64,000 nucleotides of DNA from Chenopodium formosanum (lineage: Eukaryota > Streptophyta > Magnoliopsida > Caryophyllales > Amaranthaceae). A program made the translations under genes and the position numbers. The stretch covers positions 48,918,303 to 48,982,302 of the forward strand of contig CM044856.1 of the NCBI GenBank assembly GCA_024500155.1, read 5' to 3'. Positions 45,668-57,009 of the stretch are shown in pieces. The notes under the pieces are model-generated. The model had not been told where the DNA came from and searched no databases. It worked only from the letters and a program-made list of their open reading frames with translations. Within the stretch, counting starts at the first letter, position 1; each line of letters opens with the position of its first letter.

Positions 45668-48600
45668 GTGAAAAACCTGCAGGCAACAGTCCCTTTCACT
45701 GATTTAATCACTCAAGTACCTGCTTATGCTAAATTCATGAAAGACATTCTGACTAGGAAAAGGGCCTTTAATGAAGTAGAAACTGTATCTTTCACAGAGG
45801 AGTGTAGCGCTTATTTGCAAAATAAATCACCTCCTAAATTAAAGGATCCCGGTAGTTTTTCTATCCCTTGTCACATTGGGAATGTTTTTATTGATAAGGC
45901 TTTATGTGATCTGGGTGCTAGTGTCAATGTCATGCCATCATCTATATGTGCTAAATTAAATATGGGGGAATTGAAAATTACTAATATAACTTTACAAATG
46001 GCAGATCGTTCGGTAAAATATCCCTTAGGTATTTTAGAGGACGTACCTGTCAGGGTTGGTAAATTTTTCATTCCAGTTGATTTTGTTGTTTTAGATATGG
46101 CAGAGGACACACAAATACCCATTATATTAGGTAGGCCTTTCTTCCACACTGCAGGAGCTATCATTGATGTTAAAAATGGTAAACTGACCCTTTCTGTAGG
46201 CGACGATAATGTTACCTTTAATTTAGGGAAGGTTTTGAAAGGGTCTATGTTGGAGGAAAATTGTTGTTATATTGATACAATTGATATAATGGACAATATT
46301 TGTGTTGATAGCTTGCCACAGGTTCTTGCTAAGGATCCCTTGGAGGAAGTTCTCTGCGGGAATGTATCCAGCGATAATGCAAGCATTTGGGGTAATGAGG
46401 TACAAAATATTGAAAAAGCTCTTTCCTTAGAAGAGTTAAGCCCCAAGGAGACAATGAAGGTAGTAAATTTAGTTCAGGAATCAAAACCTGCAGAGGTCAA
46501 GAAACCTGAGCTAAAACCTCTCCCTTCTCATTTAAAATATGTTTTTCTAGATGAGCAGGAACTACACCCCGTGATCATCAGTACTGCATTCACTGACCTA
46601 CAATCTTCCCAACTTCTAGGGGTTCTCAAAACCCATAAGAAGGCTATAGGGTACAATATTGATGATCTTAAGGGTATTAGCCCTGATTTTTGTATGCAGA
46701 GGATTCATCTAGAGGAAAATTATAAGCCCTGCATTCAACCCCAACGAAGATTAAATCCAAACATGCATGAAGTAGTCAAGAAAGAGGTGATGAAATTACT
46801 CGATGCAGGTATCATCTATCCTATTTCTGACTCCAAGTGGGTAAGTCCTGTGCAGGTAGTACCGAAGAAGGGTGGAATGACTGTGATAACCAATGATAAA
46901 AATGAATTAATACCCACCAGAACTGTAACAGGGTGGCGTATGTGCATAGACTATCGTAGACTTAATATCGCCACTAAAAAGGATCATTTCCCTCTCCCCT
47001 TTATTGATCAAATGCTTAAGAGGTTAGCTAATCAGAAATTCTTTTGCTATTTAGACGGGTATTCGGGATTTTTCCAAATTCCGATTCACCCTGAAGATCA
47101 GGAAAAGACCACCTTTACATGCCCTTATGGCACTTTTGCATATCGTAGAATGCCCTTTGGTTTATGTAATGCACCTGCTACCTTTCAGCGTTGTATGATG
47201 AGCATTTTTTCTGATTTCATAGAGTCTATTATGGAGGTCTTTATGGATGATTTTAGCGTATATGGTTTTTCTTTTGATCCATGTTTAATTAATCTCGCTA
47301 AAATTCTGAAAAGATGTGAGGAGTGCAACTTAGTGCTTAATTGGGAGAAATGTCACTTTATGGTGACAGAGGGAGTAGTCCTTGGTCATATTATATCTGA
47401 TAAGGGCATACAGGTAGATAAAGCTAAAATATCAGTGATTGAGCAATTACCTCCCCCAGTTAATGTCAAGGGAGTTAGAAGCTTATTGGGTCATGCGGGG
47501 TTTTATCGCCGCTTTATCAAAGATTTTTCTAAAATTGCTAAACCACTGACACAGCTTTTGCTCAAGGATGCCCCATTTATTTTTACTGACGAGTGTCTTG
47601 AGGCTTTCCACAGGATTAAGCAAGCTTTGATATCGGCACCCATCATATGTGCTCCCGATTGGAACCTCCCTTTCGAGATCATGTGTGATGCAAGTGACTT
47701 TGCACTAGGAGCCGTGCTCGGACAGAGGAAGGATAAGGTTTTGCATGCTATTTATTATGCTAGCAAAACCTTAGATGAAGCCCAAGTCAACTATGTCACC
47801 ACAGAAAAGGAGTTTCTTGCTGTTATATATGCTTTAGAGAAATTTAGATCATATCTAGTTGGTTCTAAAGTTATTGTTTTTACTGATCATGCAGCATTAA
47901 AATATTTGATAGCCAAGGCGGAATCAAAGCCAAGGCTACTCCGTTGGGTTCTCTTGCTCCAAGATTTCAACATTGAAATAAAAGATAAAAAAGGAGCAGA
48001 GAACGTAGTGGCAGACCACTTGTCACGTATCAGGTATGATGAGGGTAAGGATTCTTTACCTATAGATGATTCTTTCCCTGACGATAACATGTATGCAGTT
48101 GTAGAGCATCACCCTTGGTACGCCGATTTTGCTAACTATGTAGTGGGTGGTACTCTACCTCCTGACTTGTCCTGCCAACAGAAGAAGAAATTCCTCTATG
48201 ATGTTAAACATTATTTTTGGGATGACCCTTTTTTGTTTCGTGAGTGTGCAGATGGATTATTTCGCAGGTGTGTTCCCGAATGGGAGGTTCACGGCATCCT
48301 TACCAGTTGTCATACTTCACCCTATAGTGGACATCATGGCCCCACTAAAACGGTGGCCAAGATTAATGAGTCAGGCTTCTTTTGGCCTACTATGTTTAAA
48401 GACGCTAACACTTTTGTGCAGGCTTGTGATTCTTGCCAGAGGACTGGCAACATTTCGCGGAGGCATGAGATGCCCCAAACTGGCATCCTAGAAGTTGAAA
48501 TATTCGATGTTTGGGGTATCGATTATATGGGGTCGTTCCCATCTTCCAATGGGAATTGTTACATACTTGTAGCCGTCGATTATGTGTCCAAGTGGGTTGA

Positions 48601-49402
48601 AGCCATAGCTTCACCAACGAATGATTCCAAGGTAGTCATTAAGCTCTTCAAGAAGATCATATTTCCCAGGTTTGGTGTTCCACGAGCTATTATTAGTAAT
48701 GGGGGTACCCACTTCCATGAAAGACAATTGGATAACCTCCTCAAGAAGTATAGCGTACATCACAGAACAGGGCTTAGTTACCACCCTCAAACTAGTGGTC
48801 AAGTTGAGGTCTCTAATAGGGAAATCAAGGCGATTCTAGAAAAGGTAGTAGCCAAGTCAAGAAAAGATTGGAGCATGAAGCTTGATGACACACTTTGGGC
48901 ATACCGGACTGCATTTAAAACACCGATCGGTACTTCACCTTATAGATTGGTTTATGGTAAGGCATGTCATCTTCCCGTCGAATTGGAGTACAAAGCTTTT
49001 TGGGCGATCAAAGAGCTTAATATGGATTCTAAGGCCGCGGTTAAGAAGAGACTCCTTCAACTCAACGAGTTAGATGAGTTTAGATTGTCGGCATATGATA
49101 GTACGCGGATCTACAAGGAGAAGACCAAGAAGTGGCATGACAAGAGGATCCTACCAAGAGAGTTTGCACCGGGCGATAAGGTTCTTCTCTTTAATTCTAT
49201 ATTGAAGATTTTCCCAGGAAAGTTGAACTCTAGGTGGTCCGGTCCCTTCACTGTCATAAAGGTAAACAAATTTGGTTCGGTAGAGTTGGTGAATGACAAA
49301 GGTGAAGAATTCAAGGTGAATGGCCAAAGGTTGAAAGTGTATCATGAAGGTGCTACCATCAGAGATGTGGAGGAGACTCTCCTAACTCCACTCTCAACAT
49401 GA
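45668..49402 (+). CDS. pol: Athila pol: protease, RT, RNase H, integrase (catalytic Asp to Asn)
   Basis: 1244 open codons in frame with gag; ATG 45668 is internal to the polyprotein. Protease CDLGASVNVMPSS (residues about 78-90, the Athila form of the motif) and IILGRPFF. RT: WVSPVQVVPKKGG, GWRMCIDYRRLN, MPFGLCNAPATFQRCM, FMDDF (525-529). RNase H: DASDFALGAVLGQR, TEKEFLAVIYA, FTDHAALKYL. Integrase: HHCC finger (HTSPYSGHHG...CDSCQ), first Asp in GIDYMG, then IISNGGTHF, where family members have SDGGTHF (residue 1011 is Asn), then GQVEVSNREIK. Ends FKVNGQRLKVYHEG, typical of Athila. The D-to-N change should abolish integration. Confidence 0.9.
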   Translation: MKNLQATVPFTDLITQVPAYAKFMKDILTRKRAFNEVETVSFTEECSAYLQNKSPPKLKDPGSFSIPCHIGNVFIDKALCDLGASVNVMPSSICAKLNMGELKITNITLQMADRSVKYPLGILEDVPVRVGKFFIPVDFVVLDMAEDTQIPIILGRPFFHTAGAIIDVKNGKLTLSVGDDNVTFNLGKVLKGSMLEENCCYIDTIDIMDNICVDSLPQVLAKDPLEEVLCGNVSSDNASIWGNEVQNIEKALSLEELSPKETMKVVNLVQESKPAEVKKPELKPLPSHLKYVFLDEQELHPVIISTAFTDLQSSQLLGVLKTHKKAIGYNIDDLKGISPDFCMQRIHLEENYKPCIQPQRRLNPNMHEVVKKEVMKLLDAGIIYPISDSKWVSPVQVVPKKGGMTVITNDKNELIPTRTVTGWRMCIDYRRLNIATKKDHFPLPFIDQMLKRLANQKFFCYLDGYSGFFQIPIHPEDQEKTTFTCPYGTFAYRRMPFGLCNAPATFQRCMMSIFSDFIESIMEVFMDDFSVYGFSFDPCLINLAKILKRCEECNLVLNWEKCHFMVTEGVVLGHIISDKGIQVDKAKISVIEQLPPPVNVKGVRSLLGHAGFYRRFIKDFSKIAKPLTQLLLKDAPFIFTDECLEAFHRIKQALISAPIICAPDWNLPFEIMCDASDFALGAVLGQRKDKVLHAIYYASKTLDEAQVNYVTTEKEFLAVIYALEKFRSYLVGSKVIVFTDHAALKYLIAKAESKPRLLRWVLLLQDFNIEIKDKKGAENVVADHLSRIRYDEGKDSLPIDDSFPDDNMYAVVEHHPWYADFANYVVGGTLPPDLSCQQKKKFLYDVKHYFWDDPFLFRECADGLFRRCVPEWEVHGILTSCHTSPYSGHHGPTKTVAKINESGFFWPTMFKDANTFVQACDSCQRTGNISRRHEMPQTGILEVEIFDVWGIDYMGSFPSSNGNCYILVAVDYVSKWVEAIASPTNDSKVVIKLFKKIIFPRFGVPRAIISNGGTHFHERQLDNLLKKYSVHHRTGLSYHPQTSGQVEVSNREIKAILEKVVAKSRKDWSMKLDDTLWAYRTAFKTPIGTSPYRLVYGKACHLPVELEYKAFWAIKELNMDSKAAVKKRLLQLNELDEFRLSAYDSTRIYKEKTKKWHDKRILPREFAPGDKVLLFNSILKIFPGKLNSRWSGPFTVIKVNKFGSVELVNDKGEEFKVNGQRLKVYHEGATIRDVEETLLTPLST

Positions 49403-50256
49403 GTTCCAAGGTGGTGAGAAGGTCGTGCGGGACCTAGATAAACCAGCGCTTTGCGGGAGGCAACCCGTATTTCATGCTTTATAGTCTAGTTTTCTTTTTT
49501 TATTTTTTTATATTTTTTTTTAGAGAGAGGCGAGGAGAGTGATATTTCACCGGTTTTAAGTGTTTTTGTACAGGTATTAATTTCACAGAGTATAAAGACT
49601 TAGAGAAATTTTGAAGAAGAAACAGAATCGGAGGAAACAGGCACTCTCGGGCCCGATCGGGCGCGCAAGTGAACCAGAATTCAGGGCCAAATTCGCCCGA
49701 TCGGGCGCGTAAGTGAGCTAAGAATCGAAGCAAATTTCGCCCGATCGGGCGAAACAGCCCGATCGGGCGCGCAAGCTAAGTGGATTCCAGGGTTATTTTC
49801 GCTCGATCGGGCAAAATTTTTGGAAAATCGAGTAAAAGAAAAAGAAATGTCGGGCGAGAAAAAAGGGCGAAAAATTGCTCGCGTTCGCGCCCGATCGGGC
49901 GCGCAACTTGAATTATGGAGAATCACACCTACGCCCGATCGGGCGAGGCACGCCCGATCGGGCGCGCCATCAGGACGACCCCCCTTTATTTTCTTTTCTC
50001 TTCTTTTTTCCCTCATTTCCTCCTTATTTCTTCTTCTTCATTCACTTTCTCTCTCTAAAACCTCCATTTTCAAACCTTAAACTTTCACTTCAATCTAAGA
50101 TCCCCTCCAATTCCTCCATCCAAAATCAAAAAATTTTATATATTTCATCTCCCCTCACCTTCCTCTACATTCTATACTAATTTTCCCCAATTTTCCCTCC
50201 ATTTTTCTCAAACCCTAAGAGAGAGAACCTCAAATTTTCTACTATTTTCAAAGACA
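49403..50256. repeat. region between pol and ORF3 with GCCCGATCGGGC array
   Basis: 49650-49975 holds seven exact GCCCGATCGGGC copies (first near 49650, others near 49694, 49738, 49757, 49888, 49934, 49951) and one variant (gctcgatcgggc). The array is followed by a CT-rich leader (49985-50240), as in the LTR. Antisense ORFs here repeat ARSG/RPIG and are artefacts of the palindrome. Confidence 0.8.
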
Positions 50257-51822
50257 ATGTCCTCCAAGCGTTCAAGAAATCAAAGGGGTGAGAGCTCTGG
50301 TGCGGCACAACCAACAATCAACCCGGACCTTCAAATTCCGGGATGGGAGGAAGTTGTAATCGTTTCGGAGGAGCAACGGGTTCGGATGATCAACCTCATC
50401 GATCGCCAGGTAATTTCTACTCGTTTCATACACCATCCTACTTTAGCTAGGTTAGGTCTTGACAAATATGTGGAAAAATTGTTTAAGGGCATAGGCATGA
50501 GTGGTTTTTTTCAAATGTGCCACGATACTTATGATTATTTAACATTGGAATTTATATCAAGTTTTAATGTTATCAAAATGAATGCACTTATCACTCACGT
50601 CCAATTTCGATTGTTGAACAATAATGTGAGATTAACTTTAAAGGAATTTGGTAAATTGTTTGACTTGAAATCGGACAGGCCTATTGAACCTTCTCAAGAC
50701 CACACTGCCGTGGTCTACAAGAGGTTAACAGGGGAGGATTTGGTGAACCTTCAACATGCCAAAGGGACGTGGATTCAACATCCCGTCCCCAAACTTTGGC
50801 AAAGATTTGCCGGCCTCACTATATTTGGGAGGCATGAACCGGCAAATGTTCGGAGGGATGAATTGGAATTGTTGGCTTCCTATATAATTCCTAATGCTAA
50901 AAAATTAAATTTACCCCATAGGATAGCCAACCATTTTCAAAGGGCGGCCAATGCGGCCGAAGCTAGTAGGTCTAGAGCGCCTATTTACTTTGGGGGATTA
51001 GTGACCCATATAGCTAGGAAGCATTTAGGTTGGAACTCCGATGGCCATAGAAAAGTTGTGGGATCGAACCTAATGGACCTACCTTATTTTGGGAGTTTGA
51101 ATTGGGTACAACCGGTGGGGAGTGATACTTGGTGGATTGTCCACCGACAATCGGGTAGGAGAGACCAAGCATTTACCTTACCCAACCCCGCCTTGACCAA
51201 ATTTGAGAGGGGGAAGCCCTCTTATACCTTCGAGTTAGATGGTCAAGGTGCGGTTCAACCACCTCACCCCTCACCACAACCTCACCAGTCCCCCATTCAC
51301 CATTCACCTCACTACACACCACCCCCACCTTTCACCTACGGCATGCCTACAATGCCTACTTCCTCGGTCGATTACAATGTCGACCCAAATGCCCCATATG
51401 AATTTTCGGCTTTTAGGAGCCAACTAGACCGTATTGAGACGGGGCAAGGAAGGGTAGAGGGCATGATGCAAAACCTAGACTCTAGGTTAAGCACCCTAGA
51501 TGGGAGGGTTGGTCTCATTGAGAGGAACCTAGGGAGGGGCCTTTACCCCATGTATGATGATTATGCTCGTCGGGGGGCTATTCCTCCCGATTCCCTTACT
51601 CCCGATTGGTTTCAATACCCCCAAGGAGGGTATTCTCACCCCGGTGCTTATGGTACTTATGTGGACTACTATTCGATCCACGGATATGGGGGTATGGGTG
51701 GGAATGTAGACCCTAACTACTATGCCGGTGGTTCGGGGTATGGTGGTGGTGGCTCTAGCCATGGAGGGGCCGGCTCTAGCCACGGTGGAGGGTACTCTAG
51801 GATGGATGAGGATGAGGAGTAG
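50257..51822 (+). CDS. Athila ORF downstream of pol (ATHILA ORF-1 type, env-like position)
   Basis: ATG 50257, 521 codons, uninterrupted. N-terminus basic and Ser-rich; residues about 30-290 match the plan of the plant 'ATHILA' family (IGMSGFFQMCHDTYDYLTLEFISSF, LTLKEFGKLFDL, a region with YIIPNAKKLNLPHRIANHF). A Pro/His-rich stretch (about 330-360), a coiled coil (about 390-430: FRSQLDRIETGQGRVEGMM) and a Gly/Ser/Tyr-rich tail follow. No signal peptide or clear membrane segment is visible, so an envelope role is not supported by the sequence. Function unknown. A palindrome array upstream may act as its promoter. Confidence 0.8.
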   Translation: MSSKRSRNQRGESSGAAQPTINPDLQIPGWEEVVIVSEEQRVRMINLIDRQVISTRFIHHPTLARLGLDKYVEKLFKGIGMSGFFQMCHDTYDYLTLEFISSFNVIKMNALITHVQFRLLNNNVRLTLKEFGKLFDLKSDRPIEPSQDHTAVVYKRLTGEDLVNLQHAKGTWIQHPVPKLWQRFAGLTIFGRHEPANVRRDELELLASYIIPNAKKLNLPHRIANHFQRAANAAEASRSRAPIYFGGLVTHIARKHLGWNSDGHRKVVGSNLMDLPYFGSLNWVQPVGSDTWWIVHRQSGRRDQAFTLPNPALTKFERGKPSYTFELDGQGAVQPPHPSPQPHQSPIHHSPHYTPPPPFTYGMPTMPTSSVDYNVDPNAPYEFSAFRSQLDRIETGQGRVEGMMQNLDSRLSTLDGRVGLIERNLGRGLYPMYDDYARRGAIPPDSLTPDWFQYPQGGYSHPGAYGTYVDYYSIHGYGGMGGNVDPNYYAGGSGYGGGGSSHGGAGSSHGGGYSRMDEDEE

Positions 51823-53544
51823 GCTACTCTCCCAAGTCAATGAGGGCATTGCTTGATTTGGCTTGGGGGGGTGTTCTTTCCCCTTTGAAATTCTCTTCCT
51901 TCTCTCCCTTTATTTGCTTTCTAGTGTAGTCTTTGTTTGCTTTCTAGTGTAGTCTTTGTTTGCTTTCTAGTGTAGTCTTTATCTGCTTTCTAGTATAGTG
52001 TTTTTTTTTTTTTTTTTTTTTATTGCTTTCTTATTTATGAATAAAAGAAAAAAATGAAAAAATAAAAATCAAAAATACGTTCCAATGAATTGTAAATCAT
52101 GCTTCCCTGTGCCCCATACTTGAGAAAATTGTTTTGATTCTTGGTATTTGATGATGAACATTGTGGATTTGTTGGTCATGATTTGAAGTCTAATTGTTTG
52201 GATTCCTTAACTTGCGTCAATTTTGTCCAACTACTCGTGAATATAGTGCTTGACTAGTTGATTTGGTTAGGAAATGTGTGATAGTTCCATAATTCCTGGT
52301 ATGTCAATGAATTTGAGTATTGATTTGCAACTATGAGTAGTGTTTCATGACTTTATAATATGCACATGAGGAGGACGAAGGCGTTCATTCCTTAGGTAGC
52401 CTTCAGAGATATTTAGATACATTTGTTCCCTTCTTGTCACCCATGTTGTTGCTTGTGCCCTTTTATTGTTCATAGCCGCATTGCAAGCCTAATTTGCCCC
52501 ATTGGTTACTAGTCCCAAGCTTGGCTTGGGGGAGCTATTAGTGAGTGAGGTGAGGGAGTTTGTGGTGTGCACTTTATTTGCGCAATTTGGGTGGGCTTTG
52601 AGAAGTAATTTGTTCTTGATCATATTTTTGTTTTTATGAATTTGAAAGTGGTATATATTTGAAAAATAAAAGTGTGATGGAAAAAAAAGAAGTTCAAGGA
52701 AAAAAATGAGAAATATGAAAGAAAAGGAAGTGAACTTCTAAGAAGAAAAAAAAAGAGAAAAAGTGTTTGATGTTCAAATGTTCTAAGTGAAGGTTGATTC
52801 AAAGAAAAAAAAAAGTTGAGTTTCAATATAAATATTTCAAGTTATGAGTTCAAAGTTTGTTATTCACTCTTGTTCTACACTATCATGTTTTTATGAGTGA
52901 ATTTGTGAGTGTTGGGATTGTTTTATTGTTTGGATTATATTTGGTTGTTGTTGGAGTTGGTTATGTTGGAGATGTTATGATCATTACTTTTGATCATGGT
53001 TTTATTAGGATTTGGTTCCCTTAATGCATAGCTTTTCTCTCACATAATCCCAAATTTATCCTACCTTTACCCTAGCCTTACATTACAAGCCTAAAAGACC
53101 TTCCGACCATGTGCATAGAAGTTTTGTGAATGTGAAAGTGTTGTTTTTCAATGCAAGTTATGACTTGACATATTTCGAGTCGACTAGTAGGATGAGCGTT
53201 CAATGTTTTTATACACACGAGAGTGTGAGTTGGGAGGGCATTGTTGACATTAAAGGGGTTGGGTGGAGAGCGATCGAGTACAATCTTTACTCGCCACGTA
53301 AATGAGAGTCGAGTGTGTGAGCACTAGTCTTGAATTCTATATGCTCTAGTGGTTTGCTCTACTTGACAATTGTTGGGGAGGAAGGGTGATTAGATGAATA
53401 AGATTGATTGACGTCGAAGCATGTTTGTTTAATTTTACCTTGAATCGTTGGCTTTTGATTTGTTGATTGGGGTGAAGTATGTTTTATATGTTCATTGATG
53501 AGCTCTTTGCTTAGGGACAAGCAAAGGTTTGGCTTAGGGGAGTT
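51823..53544 (+). other. Athila 3' untranslated region
   Basis: Non-coding 1.7 kb. 51910-52003 has four copies of a 23-bp unit (tttgctttctagtgtagtctt), then a T run. 52640-52820 is purine-rich (gaaaaaaaagaa). Polypurine tract ggcttaggggag at 53531-53542 before the LTR; a similar ggcttgggggag occurs at 52512. No gene. Confidence 0.65.
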
Positions 53545-54899
53545 TGATATGTCTATTTTATACAGTATTTTACCCCCGTCCCTCAGTCATAATTAGTAGT
53601 GTTTTTGGCCTTTTGGGGCCACTTTTATTACTAATATGTGTTTTCTAGTGTTTTCGTAGTTTTGGTTAAGTTTTGCAGGGAATTGCACCTTTGGAGTATT
53701 TTCCCGGGATTTTTATGAAGCGGCTACGAGCATCGGAGGAGCACGACTATTTTCGGAGCCCGAGGCAATTGGACCATGTATTCGAGACCCGAGAGGAAAT
53801 ATGGATTGGGCCGAGAAATCTAGCCCAAATCGAAGTCCAAACCTCCAAGATGAAGCCGGGCCCGATCGGGCAAGCTTACGCCCGATCGGGCGAGCTGTCG
53901 GATGCCAGCTGCCAAGAAGATGCGCGCCCGATCGGGTGAGCGTAGGCTCGATCGGGCGCACCACTGATAGATAGGCGTAGAAAAAAAGGCGGGCCCGATC
54001 GGGCGCCCCCTTCGCCCGATCGGGCGCGTGTTTTGTTAGGACCTGATTAAGCTTTGTTTATTTCGTGTTTTAGGGGAGATATTTATATTGCTTTTGTACG
54101 GATAATTTACGACTTCCTTCTCTTAGAATTTCTCTCTCTACTTCATATTTCTCTCTCTAGAATTCTCTCTAAACTCTTGTACTTAATTCCTTCATTAATT
54201 CCAGATTTGTTTGGTATAATTTCTTCCCTTTCTAATTTCAGTTATTTTAATTGTTTTCTTGTTTAAGTTTTTAATTGTTTATTTGATTGGATTAGTTATG
54301 ATGATTAGTGAGTAGTTTAATTCTAGGGTTTAAGGGGATCCATAATTAATATGAAGGGATAGCTTGCTATTATTGATTGTTGATATTGCATGATTATTTC
54401 CTATTGAATTGTTTTAATTCTTTGCAATTAGATTATGAATCGAGCAGATGTAATTTGATTGTGAATGTTTAGCAATATTGAATTGATGAATCGAGCAGAT
54501 GTTGATTTAATATTAAAGGCTATTTTTAATAGGAACTTAGGTCTAATAAATTGCGAGAGCCTGTTAGATCTATGTTGGTTAATAAATTGCGAGAGCCTGT
54601 TAATCATATTATCTATGCATTGTTAATTATTAATTACTTCGTTCTATCCCGGAATATTAATTATTGGTGAACCTATGACCCTAGGTTTCCTTATTATTGA
54701 TTCTTTTCTCCCTAAACTCATTCTTCGTAGTATAGAATTCACATTCAAAATATTGGTTACTTAGATAATTTAGATTATATTAATTAATTAGAATTAAAAA
54801 GACTTGTTTCCCTGTGGATTTCGACCCTACTTCCCTATCTACCTTAGTTAGTGATTTAGGTAATTATTTTTGATTAGGGGATACGACTTTACCCTGTCA
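53545..54899 (+). mobile_element. Athila 3' LTR
   Basis: TGATATGTC ... CCCTGTCA, 1355 bp, matching 42758-44113. Followed by the duplicated target GCTGT. Confidence 0.9.
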
Positions 54900-54904
54900 G
54901 CTGT
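54900..54904. repeat. target site duplication, right
   Basis: GCTGT, identical to 42753-42757. Confidence 0.85.
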
Positions 54905-56778
54905 GTAGGCCTGAATTAACAGCTAGATTAGCAAATAAATCATATCCCTTAGCACATACAACATCACTTATCAGCCTAGGACGGCGATAAAGTCCCAAGC
55001 ACTTGCTGATTTTGTGGTAGAACTTGAACCCAAAACTAGAGCCTCTGGCGAATAAAGAGCTGGAAGACCTCAACAACGTCAACCAACAATCCATTCGGAC
55101 GATGTTTTGCGACATTTTGTCCAACCAACGCGGCGTTGACTGGGAGTTGTGCTAAAGTCGCCAGAAAGAGTGTCAATAGTGCAATCCATCAGCTGTGACT
55201 TCAAGGCAATAAATAACGAAGCAGAATATGAGGAGTTAATAACAGGGATGAGGGTACCCCATGACCTAAAATCTATAGGATTCAACGTCTTCAGTGACTC
55301 GTTGCTAATCGCCAGCTTGTTAAATGGAGAATACGCCACCAAAGACTCCAAATTGATGGCATACCTGGAAAAAGCCAAAAACCTCGCAAAAACATTCAAC
55401 CCATTCTCTATCAAACAAATCCCCAAATATAAAAACACACAAGTCGATGCATTAGCCAACCTTGTTTCAGCACTCAGAAAATCACCATTAACTAGCATAC
55501 CCTTTGTCCACCTGACGACGCCATCGATTGACGTCCACGCCAACACCCGGCGTCATGGAAATCACAATAGAAGACAATTGGACGATACTTATTCTGAAAT
55601 ACATAAGGGACGACATTCTCCTAGACGACCGCCTCGAAGTAAGGAAAGTCAGGTATAAGGCGTCACGATACACTATTTTTCTTAACGTATTATTTAAAGT
55701 GTCTTCAACAGAACTTTTGCAAAGATGTCTCGAGGGAAATGAACGATGGACCACGTTACAAGAGCACCATGATGAAGAATGCGATAGTCACGCTGAGGTT
55801 TGGCAACCAAGCTGCTGAGGATAGGCTATATTTGGCCAATGCTAAGAAAAGACGTAGAAGAGTACGTTGCAAAATGCGACAGCTGTAAGCGTCATGCAGG
55901 ACTATGACATCAACCACCAGAAATGTTACATCCTACACTATGCCCATGGTCATTCATGAAGTGGAGTGTAGATATCGTAGGAAAAATACCTCAAGCACCA
56001 GGATAAAAAGCCTACATGTTAGCCACGTCTGACTATTTCTCCAAATGGATCGAAGCTGATTCATTAACCCAAGTACACGACAAAAGAGATTATATCTTTT
56101 ATATGGTGTAACATTATTTGTAGGATTATCCAATACGAAATTTTATGCGATAATGGATCACAATTCATTAGCGACAAAACCAAAATATTCTACAACAGAT
56201 GGAACATCAAATTATGTACATCAACTCCAAGATATCCACAAGCAAATGAGCAAGCAGAATTGGGCAACAACACCATTATAGCGTTGCTGAAGAAAAGATT
56301 ATAGGACGCCAAGAGAAAATGGGCAGAAGAACTACCTTCCGTCCTTTGGACGAACAGGACAACTCCAACGATGTCAACAGAATAGACCCTTTTCTCCCTA
56401 GTGTATGGCTGTGAAGCAGTACTCCCGTCAGAAAATTACATTCTAATAGCAAGATATGGCCTCATCACTATAGAACAGAACAATGATGAGATGGCCACCA
56501 ACCTAAACTCAAGGGAGGAATTGCGAGAAGCATCACTTATAAGAATGGCAGCGTGACAACAAATAGTACCTACGGCAAAAGTTTTCAGAATTAGTGATTG
56601 GGTATTGAGGAAAGTCTTTCAAAACACCAAGATCCCCACAGATGGTAAGCTTGGACCAACGTGGGAAGGACCTTACCAAATCATAGACGTCGCAGACTCG
56701 CAGGCAAGGGGGCATAGAAATGGTAAGATTGCTTCATATAGTTGGAACACAACACATTTAAAAGTTTACCATTTCTAA
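54905..56778 (+). pseudogene. degenerate Tat/Ogre pol, continued: archaeal-type RNase H and integrase
   Basis: Continues the element cut at 42757. SQALADFVVELEPK (RNase H linker) is readable near 55000. Archaeal-type RNase H at 55150-55500 (NNEAEYEELITGM, FSDSLLIASLLNGEY, QVDALANLVSAL). Integrase from about 55820: AKCDSCKRHAG, FMKWSVDIVGKIPQAPG, SDYFSKWIEADSLT, NGSQFISDKTK, YPQANEQAELGN, KWAEELPSVLWTNRTTP, and a terminal WNTTHLKVYHF at 56778. Many stops and shifts, several in each domain. Much older than the Athila insertion. Confidence 0.75.
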
Positions 56779-57009
56779 TTCTCCTATCAAGGTACACATA
56801 CTCAATGGTTTCTAAGTTTTTCCTCAATTCAAGTTGTTATCATTTCTAAATTTTTATTTTTTTTACTACGGACACTGACTTTGGCGTTGGAGGGCCAGTT
56901 ACTTAAACGCCAACGGCCAAGTCTAAGGATTGTTTTGTAGAAAAGCTTTGACGGCAATGCAAGAATCTTTCCAGCAGAGCACCTAATATGGCAATGGTTG
57001 ATGAAGGTT
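56779..57009. other. spacer after Tat pol
   Basis: Non-coding. ggcgttggagggcc and aaacgccaacggcc (56890-56930) pair partly. Ends where the family B LTR-like sequence begins; the boundary is uncertain. Confidence 0.35.

Larger units (their letters stand above)
42758..54899 (+). mobile_element. Athila-type Ty3/gypsy element, complete
   Basis: 12.1 kb with LTRs 42758-44113 and 53545-54899 (about two dozen differences by eye), a perfect GCTGT target duplication, gag and pol in one frame broken by two stops, a palindrome array, an ATHILA-type ORF and a long 3' UTR. Inserted in a degenerate Tat pol. Confidence 0.9.

Noticed and set aside
49681..50016. Antisense ORF repeating ARSG/RPIG, also at 42937-43176 and 53713-53964
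   Set aside because: It only translates the GCCCGATCGGGC palindrome array; no protein-like pattern remains outside the repeats.
50257..51822. Retroviral envelope protein
   Set aside because: No signal peptide, membrane anchor or cleavage site is visible. Only the position after pol is env-like.
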